DNA from: Mesorhizobium sp. WSM4904
Lineage (GTDB): Bacteria > Pseudomonadota > Alphaproteobacteria > Rhizobiales > Rhizobiaceae
Length of the DNA: 64,000 nt
NCBI RefSeq assembly: GCF_029674545.1
Contig: NZ_CP121354.1
Span: 3,357,001-3,421,000, forward strand
Reading direction: 5' to 3'
The notes under the pieces are model-generated. The model was not told the origin of the DNA. It ran no database searches and saw nothing but the letters and a program-made list of their open reading frames with translations. Both the position numbers and the translations under genes were made by a program. Shown here in pieces: positions 19,601-27,090 of this stretch; within the stretch, counting starts at the first letter, position 1; the number at the start of each line of letters is the position of its first letter.

Positions 19601-22600
19601 GTGAAAGCCGCGGGGCAAGGCGCGACGCCGCGCCTCGATATCTCGGCCACACTGCCCTCCGCTACGGCCAACCACATCAAGGTGGAGGGCTTGGCGCTGG
19701 CGCTGCATTCCGACGGGTTCGACGTCAAGAGCCGGACGGGCCCCGCCTCCGGTATGATCGCGGCCGACAAGATCGATCTCGACAATCCGACGGTTGCGCC
19801 GCTGGTTGCCGGCAAGGTCACGGCGAAAATCGCCGGCAGCCTTGCTCCCGACGCGATCACCATCAATAGCGGCTCGGCGACCAGCGGCGCGGTCGACGGC
19901 GCCTTCAATGGCAGAGTGTCGTTTGCCGACGGCTCCGTCGACTTCACCGTCAAGGCGGACGTGCTCTCGGCCGCCTTGCCGGCGGCGGTGCGCGGTGTTC
20001 TCGCCGAGCGCACGCAACTGAGCGCCACAACGCAACGCGACGCCAAGGGCAATGTCAACGTCGGCCCGGTCAAAGTAGCTTCCGGCGCGTTCACCGCCGA
20101 CGGGCAGGCGAGCATCGCCGACAACACGCTGAGCGCCGCCATCAAGGGCGCGCTGGCGGACATTTCGCTGCTGTCGAAGGACGCCAAGGGCGCCATCACC
20201 TTCGCGCTCAATGCGCAGGGCGCGCCTACGGCACCGGACCTGTCATTGACGGTGAACAGCGACCGGCTTTCGGTGGCGTCGCGCGATATCACCGGGCTGA
20301 AGCTGATCGCGACCGGCAAGGCCGATGCCGCCAGTCCGGCGGCCAATGTGCAACTGACCGGCAATGTCGCCGGGCAGCCGCTGCAGGGCAGCGCGGTGCT
20401 TGCCACCACCAACGGCAAGAGCGCGATCAACGGGCTTCTGCTGTCGCTGGGATCAAGCAAGATCTCCGGCGATCTGGCGCTCGACCAGGCTTTCGTGCCG
20501 GTGGGCACCGTGTCGCTCGACCTGCCCGACATCGGACCGCTGGCGGCGCTGGCACTGGAAAAGGCGGAAGGCGACGTACGCGGCACGATCGCCTTCGCGA
20601 AAACCGACAACGGACCGAATGTCACCGTCAAGGCGACCACGGCGGCGATCAAGCGCGGCGACCTCTCGGCCAAGAACGTCGCCATCGATGCCCAGATCGC
20701 AAACTATCTCGCGGCGCCCGTCATCTCCGGCACGATCCGCGCCGAGAGAGTGATCTCGGGCGGCACCGCCGTCACCGGCATCGACGTCGACTTGAAGCGC
20801 GACGGCGACTGGACAGGCTTCTCCGGAGGCGCCACCGTGAAGAATATTCCGGCGAAGGCGGCCGGCCGGGTGAAAATGGCGAACGGCACGACGACCATCG
20901 AGCTCGCGTCGGGCCAGGCGACGGTGCAAGGCATCAAGGCCGCGATCGCGCAGGCCTCGACGGTGACCATCGCCAACGGCGCGACGACGCTCGACCGGCT
21001 GGTGCTCAATCTCGGCGGCGGCACGGCAACGGTGACGGGCAAGGTCGCGCAGACGCTCGACATCAACGCCAATCTGGCCAGGGTGCCGGTCTCGCTCGCC
21101 AACAGTTTTTCGCCCGGCCTCGATGCGGCGGGCTCGATCTCGGGCACGGTTAAGGTGTCCGGCGCGCCGGCCACGCCGGCGGTCGCCTTCAAGGTCGACG
21201 CTTCGGGTGTGCAGACCTCGCAGACGCGCGGCGCCGGACTCGGCGGCATCAACGTCTCGTCGTCCGGAACCTTTGCCGGCAACAAGCTCGCTTTCGACGC
21301 CAACATCAGCGACAGCGCTGGCCTTGGCCTCAAGGGCGGCGGCACGGTGACGACAGCAGGTGGGCCTACATTGGCGCTCGACTTCAACGGCAAGGTGCCG
21401 TTTTCCTTCCTTGCCGCCAAGCTTGCGGCGCAAGGCCTGGCGCTCAATGGCACCGCCAATGTCGACGTGCAGGTGCGCGGTCCCGCATCGTCGCCGGTGA
21501 TCAGCGGCAAAGTCACGACATCCGGCGCACGCCTTATCGACGCGCGTTCCGGGCTCGCGGTCAACGACATCGCGGCCGACGTCTCGATCGGCGGCGGCGT
21601 TGCCAGGATCAATCGCCTGACCGGTACTTTGTCGACGCGCGGCAGCCTTTCGGCCAGCGGCACAGTCGGCATTACCCCGGCGCAAGGCTTCCCGGCCGAC
21701 CTGTCGATAAAACTTACCGATGGCCGCTATACCGACGGCAGGGTGGTGACCGCCAATCTCGGCGGCGACCTGACCATCAAGGGGCCGCTCGTTTCGGCGC
21801 CGGTGATCGCCGGCACCATCAATCTGGCGAGGACGGTCATCACCGTGCCGGAAAAGCTGCCGGGCTCGCTCTCGGCGCTCGACGTCAAGCACAAGAATGC
21901 GCCACGCGCGGTGCGGGCGCAGGACAGGGCGCTGAACCCGCCGACATCTAGCGGTAGCAGCAAGGGCGGCGGCGGTCTTGTTCTCGACGTCACAGTCAAC
22001 GCGCCGAACCAGATCTTCATCCAGGGCAGGGGCGTCGATGCCGAGTTCGGCGGATCGCTCAAGCTGACCGGCCCGGCCTCGTCGCCGCAAGCCGTGGGCA
22101 CCTTCACCCTGCAGCGCGGACGGCTGTCGATTCTTGCCAAGCGGCTGACCTTCACCGAAGGCACGGTCGGCTTCCAGGGTTCGCTGGTGCCTTATCTCAA
22201 CCTGACGGCGACTACGACGACAAGCAGCGCCACCGTCACCATCGTCGTTTCGGGCGAAGCGACCAATCCGAAGTTCACTTTCTCCTCCGTGCCGGCGTTG
22301 CCCCAGGACGAGGTCCTGGCACAGCTCATCTTCGGTCAATCCATGTCCAAACTGTCACCGCTGCAGATTGCGCAACTGGCGCAAGCCGCCGCGCAGCTGG
22401 CAGGGGTCGGCGGCTCGACCTCACTGCTCGAGAACCTGCAAAGCGCCATCGGCGTCGACAATCTCGACGTGACGACGGACGAGAAAGGCGGCACCGCGGT
22501 TTCCGCCGGCAAGTACCTCAACGACCGCACCTATGTGACGATCCAGAAGGGCGACAAACCAGGCTCCGGCAAAGCAACGATCGACCTCAATGTCGGGCGT

Positions 22601-22675
22601 GGCGTGAAACTTCGCGGCGAGGCCAACGACGCGGGCGAAGCCAAGGGCGGCGTCTTCTACGAGCGCGAATATTGA
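16622..22675 (+). CDS. tamB: Translocation and assembly module protein TamB, enlarged by internal duplication
   Basis: Inner-membrane-anchored periplasmic beta-taco protein spanning the envelope. 2,017 aa, longer than the roughly 1,260 aa of E. coli TamB. An N-terminal anchor (ILSICLYALLLLLVVAIGAL) precedes a long beta-rich, Gly/Ala/Asp-rich region. The C-terminal DUF490/TamB domain (from about residue 1700) contains LPQDEVLAQLIFGQSMSKLS and ends in a short aromatic tail (VFYEREY). Within it, about 17510-19375 and 19376-21240 are tandem copies: DLKRDGDWTNF and DLKRDGDWTGF, LPLGTLTLAVPDIGPLAAL and VPVGTVSLDLPDIGPLAAL recur 1,866 bp (622 codons) apart. It is coupled to tamA (2-bp gap). Confidence 0.95.
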   Translation: MRIFWRILSICLYALLLLLVVAIGALVVLTGTEGGRQNLAGMISKMASTEDRKVTVSGIEGIWSGALRVDHVVLEDRVGPWLVARKVALDWSPTALLSRNFNADRIAAERIELARLPQASQQPSQGGSSSLPVSVDVKQIDLPEIALGQQLAGSGIAELAAKGSLKADPSPLAIETVLNVARHDGKQGNVDAKVHFAPADNKLDLDLKASEPAGGIIANLLKLPDAPPVDIVVSGTGPLANWSGIGTFVVDRQIITQLTGRHQLSDKGHYIEAKGDGEFERFLPDKFKSLFAGKTSFDIAGTATTAGGVDIERATIESDTVHGTATGNVDPKGTSDLAVELSAKGKPVTIDVGSSAVPILIAVQKATARAFGDGKTPMVDIGTALASIAVGGTQLNNVTGEIHSDGFDVETLGGPVSVKLAAAGLKTDVATLAPLVTGKLAADLSGTVSRDNVTIDKGTLRSDALNAALTAGVSLADLSMTLKMNADAVSTALPPQISSLLGERVKFSATATRDPQGAFAANSLEITSGSLSASGTGSMQGSDIQANVKGALGDVSPLSSLAGTPLAGGINFALTASGPRWAPDFSISADSASLTAAGRTVKDIKLSTNGKADIANPSADVSLTGSVEEQPLDISASLVTADGKRSIRGLSLSLGDNKVSGDLALDDQYLPLGTLTLAVPDIGPLAALGGQSATGDINGTIAFAKDGGAPTVTVNAASTSIARGDLAAKTITVNALIANYLKGPAIAGTVKADSVTSGSTVISGIGIDLKRDGDWTNFAGGATASGIPATATGRVKIAGGKTSVEIASGEATARGIKAAIAEPSSLSIANGVTTVEKLALNLGGGTATVSGSAGQILDLTANLANLPAALANDFVPGLDAAGTLEGTAHVTGPSANPDVRFNAKLAGAETAQTRQIGLGPLDLDAAGSVSTSGGLVVDQATLSGDKISGRAAGTINPNGASDFSLDLNSNGPSLPLKFGTAASPVDLELQTVSVKAAGQGATPRLDISATLPSATANHIKVEGLALALHSDGFDVKSRTGPASGMIAADKIDLDNPTVAPLVAGKVTAKIAGSLAPDAITINSGSATSGAVDGAFNGRVSFADGSVDFTVKADVLSAALPAAVRGVLAERTQLSATTQRDAKGNVNVGPVKVASGAFTADGQASIADNTLSAAIKGALADISLLSKDAKGAITFALNAQGAPTAPDLSLTVNSDRLSVASRDITGLKLIATGKADAASPAANVQLTGNVAGQPLQGSAVLATTNGKSAINGLLLSLGSSKISGDLALDQAFVPVGTVSLDLPDIGPLAALALEKAEGDVRGTIAFAKTDNGPNVTVKATTAAIKRGDLSAKNVAIDAQIANYLAAPVISGTIRAERVISGGTAVTGIDVDLKRDGDWTGFSGGATVKNIPAKAAGRVKMANGTTTIELASGQATVQGIKAAIAQASTVTIANGATTLDRLVLNLGGGTATVTGKVAQTLDINANLARVPVSLANSFSPGLDAAGSISGTVKVSGAPATPAVAFKVDASGVQTSQTRGAGLGGINVSSSGTFAGNKLAFDANISDSAGLGLKGGGTVTTAGGPTLALDFNGKVPFSFLAAKLAAQGLALNGTANVDVQVRGPASSPVISGKVTTSGARLIDARSGLAVNDIAADVSIGGGVARINRLTGTLSTRGSLSASGTVGITPAQGFPADLSIKLTDGRYTDGRVVTANLGGDLTIKGPLVSAPVIAGTINLARTVITVPEKLPGSLSALDVKHKNAPRAVRAQDRALNPPTSSGSSKGGGGLVLDVTVNAPNQIFIQGRGVDAEFGGSLKLTGPASSPQAVGTFTLQRGRLSILAKRLTFTEGTVGFQGSLVPYLNLTATTTTSSATVTIVVSGEATNPKFTFSSVPALPQDEVLAQLIFGQSMSKLSPLQIAQLAQAAAQLAGVGGSTSLLENLQSAIGVDNLDVTTDEKGGTAVSAGKYLNDRTYVTIQKGDKPGSGKATIDLNVGRGVKLRGEANDAGEAKGGVFYEREY
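17510..21240 (+). repeat. Tandem internal duplication within tamB (two units of about 1.87 kb)
   Basis: Unit 1 is about 17510-19375 and unit 2 about 19376-21240. Anchors in order are HSDGFDV, APLVTGK/APLVAGK, SGDLALD, DIGPLAAL, GTIAFAK, DLKRDGDW, LNLGGGTATV and PGLDAAG. Spacing between paired anchors is 1,866 bp where I measured it. Many substitutions separate the units, so the duplication is old. Boundaries are approximate. Confidence 0.85.
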
Positions 22676-22950
22676 CGACGTGGCGCTCGCCTCGGCGGGC
22701 CTGAGGGGACTTTTGCCGTGCGCGCAAGGCCCTTATCCGCCTAAAATGTCTTGATTTAATCCGCTCGTCGATTTTTTCAGAAATGTGCGCTGCACTAACA
22801 AATTTGCGTCATGACTGTCGTTATCGCGCGAACCGGCCTCATTCCAAAGTTGCACATTCGCCACCATGTTCCCAGTCCACACCGTGTTTTGACATCACGG
22901 TCCGGATGCGGAATGTTAAAAGGCAGAAAGCCAAACAATGGGAGTTAGTC

Positions 22951-24609
22951 ATGGCAATCTACAAAAGTAACGGTGACCGCGTTCCGGACCACATCCTGGC
23001 AATGGCCGAACAGGCCAAGTCGGGCGAGGTGGACCGCCGTGAATTCCTGGCCTTGGCCACCGTCTTCGGCGCATCGACGGCAATGGCCTACGGCATGCTC
23101 GGCCTCGCCGCTCCGACGCCGGCCAAGGCCGAGGACGTGCAAGGCAAGAAGGGCGGCGTGCTGAAGGTCGCCATGTCGGTCAAGGATCCGAAGGATCCGC
23201 GTACCGCGGATTGGTCAGAGATTGCCAACGCCGAGCGCCAGGCGCTCGAGCCGCTGGTTAAGTACACGAAAGAGTACACTTTCGCGCCGTACCTGCTGGC
23301 AAGCTGGGACATCAACGACGACGCCACCGAATACACGCTGCACGTGCGGCCGGGCGTCGAATGGAACAACGGCGACAAGTTCACCGCCGACGACGTCATC
23401 TACAATTTCACCCGCTGGGCCGACAAGGGAGCGGAAGGCAACTCGATGCCCGGCCGCCTCGGCAGCCTGGTCGACGACACCACCAAGAAGCTGCGTGAAG
23501 GCTCCGTCGTCAAGGTCGACGACATGACGGTCAAGCTCAAGCTGAGCAAGCCTGACATCGCCATCATCCCGAACCTGTGCGACTATCCGGCACTGGTCGT
23601 GCACAAAACCTTCGACGAGAAGGGCGCCAACTTCAAGAACTGCCCGATCGGCACCGGCCCGTTTGAGCTCGTCTCCTACGATGTCGGCCAGAAGGTGGTC
23701 TACAAGCGTCGCGAGACCGGCAAGTGGTGGCAGGGCGAGGCTTTCCTCGATGGCGTCGAGTTCATCGACTACGGCACCGATCCGGCGGCGACGGTTTCGG
23801 CCTTCGAGTCCGGCGAGGTCCAGACCAACCACGAAACGACCGCCGACTACATCAAGATCATCGCTGACGTCGGCGCGCCCGTATCGGAAGTGGTGACCGC
23901 CGCCACCGTGGTGTCGCGCTTCAACGTCACCCACAAGCCCTATGACAACCAGAAGGTTCGTCAGGCGATGTTGCTTGCCGTCGACAACGCCACCGTGCTG
24001 CAGCTCGGCTACGGCAATGCCGGCACGCCGGCCGAGAACCACCATGTGGCGCCGATCCATCCGGAGTATGTCAAGCTGCCGGAGGTCAAGCGCGATATCG
24101 CCAAGGCCAAGCAGATGCTGACGGAAGCCGGCGTGATGGATTTCGAGCACGAGCTGATCAGCAACGACGAGGACTACCACAAGAACACCACGGACGCGAT
24201 CGCGGCGCAGCTGCGCGAGGCTGGCATCAAGGTGAAGCGCACCGTGCTGCCGAGCTCGACCTTCTGGAACGACTGGACGAAATATCCGTTCTCGGAAACC
24301 AACTGGAACATGCGTCCGCTGGGCATCCAGGTCATCGCCATCGCCTATCGCTCCGGCGAAGCGTGGAACGAGACGGCCTACGCCAATCCGGACTTCGACA
24401 AGAAGGTGAACGAGGCGCTCGGGATCGCCGATGCGGAGAAGCGCAAGACGGTGATGAAGGACATCGAGCAGACCCTGCAGGATTCCGGCATCATCATCCA
24501 GCCCTACTGGCGCAAGCTCTACATCAACATCAAGCCCGAGGTGAAGAACCACTCGATGCACCCCACCTACGAGCACGACTTCGGCAAGGTCTGGCTCGAT
24601 CAGGCGTGA
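22951..24609 (+). CDS. Peptide-type ABC importer substrate-binding protein (SBP_bac_5 family)
   Basis: 552 aa extracytoplasmic receptor of the DppA/OppA cluster. The ATG at 22951 has GGAG 7-10 bp upstream. Residues 1-27 are an unusually long polar leader, followed by [10 protein letters not shown] and a hydrophobic stretch ending in APTPAKA, which looks like a twin-arginine (Tat) signal. Family landmarks include [35 protein letters not shown] and [16 protein letters not shown]. It heads an importer operon (two permeases and a fused ATPase). A strong hairpin directly after the stop probably raises its relative mRNA level. The ligand could be a peptide, opine or another oligo-compound; sequence alone does not tell. 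Confidence 0.92.
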   Translation: MAIYKSNGDRVPDHILAMAEQAKSGEVDRREFLALATVFGASTAMAYGMLGLAAPTPAKAEDVQGKKGGVLKVAMSVKDPKDPRTADWSEIANAERQALEPLVKYTKEYTFAPYLLASWDINDDATEYTLHVRPGVEWNNGDKFTADDVIYNFTRWADKGAEGNSMPGRLGSLVDDTTKKLREGSVVKVDDMTVKLKLSKPDIAIIPNLCDYPALVVHKTFDEKGANFKNCPIGTGPFELVSYDVGQKVVYKRRETGKWWQGEAFLDGVEFIDYGTDPAATVSAFESGEVQTNHETTADYIKIIADVGAPVSEVVTAATVVSRFNVTHKPYDNQKVRQAMLLAVDNATVLQLGYGNAGTPAENHHVAPIHPEYVKLPEVKRDIAKAKQMLTEAGVMDFEHELISNDEDYHKNTTDAIAAQLREAGIKVKRTVLPSSTFWNDWTKYPFSETNWNMRPLGIQVIAIAYRSGEAWNETAYANPDFDKKVNEALGIADAEKRKTVMKDIEQTLQDSGIIIQPYWRKLYINIKPEVKNHSMHPTYEHDFGKVWLDQA

Positions 24610-24621
24610 TCCTTTGCGATG

Positions 24622-24649
24622 AATACGAGGGGCGCCAGCCCCTCGTATT
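24622..24649 (+). terminator. Intercistronic hairpin after the binding-protein gene
   Basis: A perfect 12-bp stem (AATACGAGGGGC / GCCCCTCGTATT) with a GCCA loop, starting 13 bp after the stop codon and about 110 bp before the permease start. Only TTT follows, so it is a partial terminator or a 3'-end mRNA stabiliser rather than a full stop. Confidence 0.75.
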
Positions 24650-24757
24650 TGCAGCTTCGTCGCCGTTGCGTATTGTGCAGCGGTGGCGGGGCCTCACAAG
24701 GTTTCCGACACAGGGTTGAACGTATCTGACCCCAACCCGGCCGGCAGGGGGGCACGC

Positions 24758-25792
24758 ATGTTCTCATTCATCGCCAGACGCATCGGCACCATCCTGCTCA
24801 CGATGCTATGCCTGACGCTGGTCGTCTTCTTCCTCGTCAATCTCGAACCCAATCTGAAGAAACTGGCGATCAGCCAGACCGAGATGCACACTTCGGCCGA
24901 CCAGCTCGAAAGCTGGCTGGTCAACCATGGCTACCGGCAGAACTTCTTTGCGCGCTACGGCCAGTGGCTGGGCATCCTGCCGAAGCAGCCGATCACGGAT
25001 CCGGCGACCGGAAAGATGATGCAACGCTTCACTTTCTGCAATGATCCGACCGTGCCGACATTTTCCGGTGTGCTCGAAGGCGATTTCGGCTGTTCGACCA
25101 AATTCAAGACGACGGTCGCGGCCAAGCTCTTCCCGGCGCTCGGCGCCACAGGCGTACTGATGTTCTGGGTGCTGGCGCTCATGGTGCCGGTTTCGCTGCT
25201 GATCGGCATCCTGGCGGGGATGCGCGAAGGCTCGCGCACCGACCGGACGTTGTCCGTCGCCTCGATCGCCTCGACGGCGACGCCCGAATATGTGTCGGGC
25301 GTCATCTTCACCGTCATCTTCGCGTCGTGGCTCGGCTGGCTGAACGGCTCGGCCGCCTCCGCCAGCCAAGGCATCACCTTCTACAATTTCACCCTGCCGG
25401 TGATCACGCTGGCGATCTACGGCACCGGCTATATCGCGCGCATGACGCGCGCCTCGATGGTCGAGGTGATGACGCAGCAATATATCCGCACCGCGCGCCT
25501 CAAAGGCCTGTCATTCGGGGGCGTGGTGGTCAAGCACGCGCTGCGCAACGCGCTGATTGCGCCCTTCACCGTCATCATGCTGCAGTTCCCGTGGCTGCTC
25601 ACCGGCGTCGTCATCGTCGAGGTGATGTTCCGGTACCAGGGTTTCGGCTACACGCTGGTCGAGGCCGCGGGCAACAACGACATCGACCTTCTGCTCGGCT
25701 GCTCGCTGGTCTCGGTGTTCATCGTGCTGATCACGCAGCTCATCTCCGATGTCGGCTACGCGTTCCTCAATCCGCGCATCAGGGTTCAATAG
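24758..25792 (+). CDS. ABC importer permease, DppB/OppB type
   Basis: 344 aa inner-membrane permease. The ATG at 24758 follows CAGGGGGG and begins the hydrophobic segment RRIGTILLTMLCLTLVVFFL. A large periplasmic insertion (about residues 30-125) follows the first membrane span. The EAA loop region reads QYIRTARLKGLSFGGVVVKHALRNA, split here as QYIRTARLKGLSF and GGVVVKHALRNA, typical of DppB. It is expected to pair with the next permease, which starts 14 bp after this gene ends. Confidence 0.92.
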   Translation: MFSFIARRIGTILLTMLCLTLVVFFLVNLEPNLKKLAISQTEMHTSADQLESWLVNHGYRQNFFARYGQWLGILPKQPITDPATGKMMQRFTFCNDPTVPTFSGVLEGDFGCSTKFKTTVAAKLFPALGATGVLMFWVLALMVPVSLLIGILAGMREGSRTDRTLSVASIASTATPEYVSGVIFTVIFASWLGWLNGSAASASQGITFYNFTLPVITLAIYGTGYIARMTRASMVEVMTQQYIRTARLKGLSFGGVVVKHALRNALIAPFTVIMLQFPWLLTGVVIVEVMFRYQGFGYTLVEAAGNNDIDLLLGCSLVSVFIVLITQLISDVGYAFLNPRIRVQ

Positions 25793-25805
25793 GGGGACAG
25801 GGCGG

Positions 25806-26963
25806 ATGCAAATCGAATATATCAGCGCCTTCGACGTCGTGGTCGGCGTGCTATGGCGCTTCTGGCCGGTGTGGGTCGCCCTCGTCGTGGTGATGGGTGT
25901 CAGCTTTGCCTACAAGAAGAAGCTCGGCCTCTACGGCCAGCTCTTCGACAGCGGCGTCGGCATAGCCGGCGTCGGCATCTGTCTGTTCTGGCTGTTCACG
26001 GCGATCTTCGCCTCGACCATCTCGCCCTTCGATCCGCTGGCGCAGGTGTCGATCATGAAGGACACGCTGCCCGGCGCGATCGAGCCGACGTCGAAGCTCA
26101 TCTATTATTTCGGCGGCGACAAGCTTGCCCGCGACGTGTTCTCGCGCATGGTCTACGGCAGCCAGATCGTGCTGATCATCGCGCCGGCGGCGACCGGTTT
26201 CGCGCTGATGGTCGGCATCACGCTCGGCCTGCCGGCCGGCTATTACGGCGGCAAGATCGACACTATCCTGTCGTTCCTCGCCAATCTGGTGCTGGCCTTC
26301 CCGGTGATCCTTTTGTTCTACCTCCTGGTGACGCCAGGCATCATGGACACGCCGATCCCCTATGCGATGGCCGGACTGTTCTTCCTGTTTCCGATCATCT
26401 TCTTCTGCGTGCTGTTCTGGACCCGTTACAAGAACCGGCCGGACCGCCTCTACATCCTGCTCGGTGTCACGCTCGTCGTCGGCGGCTGGATCTATGCCGG
26501 CCTCGTCTTCGACAAGGACCCGCTGAAGATCGTCCACATCGATCCCAACCAGCTCAACATCTTCGTGGCGGTGGTGTTCGCTTCCAGCCCAGGCGTGTTC
26601 CGCATCGTGCGCGGGCTGACCATGGACATCAAGACGCGCGACTATGTGGCGGCGGCGCAGACGCGCGGTGAATCGCCCTGGTACATCATGCTGTGGGAAA
26701 TCCTGCCCAACGCACGCGGACCGCTGATCGTCGATGCCTGCCTGCGTATCGGCTACACGACGATCCTGCTCGGCACGCTTGGCTATTTCGGCCTGGGCCT
26801 GGCGCCGGAAAGTCCCGACTGGGGAACCGCGATCAAGGATGCGAGCCGGCTGCTGCGCTCCTTCATCCATCCGGCGCTGCCGCCGACGATCGCGCTGATG
26901 TCGTTCGTGCTGGGGCTGAACCTTCTGGCGGACTCGCTGCGCGAACAGTCGATGAAGGATTGA
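25806..26963 (+). CDS. ABC importer permease, DppC/OppC type
   Basis: 385 aa. The ATG at 25806 follows GGGGACAGGGCGG. It has about seven to nine hydrophobic segments, more than the usual six of DppC. An insertion around residues 190-250 carries two extra membrane helices (MAGLFFLFPIIFFCVLFW and LYILLGVTLVVGGWIYAGLV) between core helices. The EAA loop is RDYVAAAQTRGESPWYIMLW. The C-terminal GYFGLGLAPESPDWGTAIKD is a DppC hallmark. Third gene of the importer operon. Confidence 0.92.
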   Translation: MQIEYISAFDVVVGVLWRFWPVWVALVVVMGVSFAYKKKLGLYGQLFDSGVGIAGVGICLFWLFTAIFASTISPFDPLAQVSIMKDTLPGAIEPTSKLIYYFGGDKLARDVFSRMVYGSQIVLIIAPAATGFALMVGITLGLPAGYYGGKIDTILSFLANLVLAFPVILLFYLLVTPGIMDTPIPYAMAGLFFLFPIIFFCVLFWTRYKNRPDRLYILLGVTLVVGGWIYAGLVFDKDPLKIVHIDPNQLNIFVAVVFASSPGVFRIVRGLTMDIKTRDYVAAAQTRGESPWYIMLWEILPNARGPLIVDACLRIGYTTILLGTLGYFGLGLAPESPDWGTAIKDASRLLRSFIHPALPPTIALMSFVLGLNLLADSLREQSMKD

Positions 26964-26992
26964 TGACGGGGCCTTAGGCCCTAGTTGCCCGG

Positions 26993-27064
26993 AGCATGAT
27001 CCCGAACCGAAGGTCAGCGTAGCAAAAAGTGGTACTCTGGTTTTCGGACAAGATCATGCTCTAA
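26993..27064. repeat. Intergenic palindrome between permease and ATPase genes
   Basis: A 72-bp hairpin-forming element with outer arms GAGCATGATC and GATCATGCTC and a related inner CCGAA/TTCGG pair. It occupies most of the 127-bp gap between the DppC-type permease and the fused ATPase, where it could affect mRNA stability. Confidence 0.75.
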
Positions 27065-27090
27065 CAAAAGACCAAGGATTGGAGCGACCC

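Noticed and set aside
18838..22339. Minus-strand open frames of over 600 codons opposite tamB
   Set aside because: They mirror tamB's repeat structure and codon bias and have no recognisable motifs; antisense artefacts of third-position GC.
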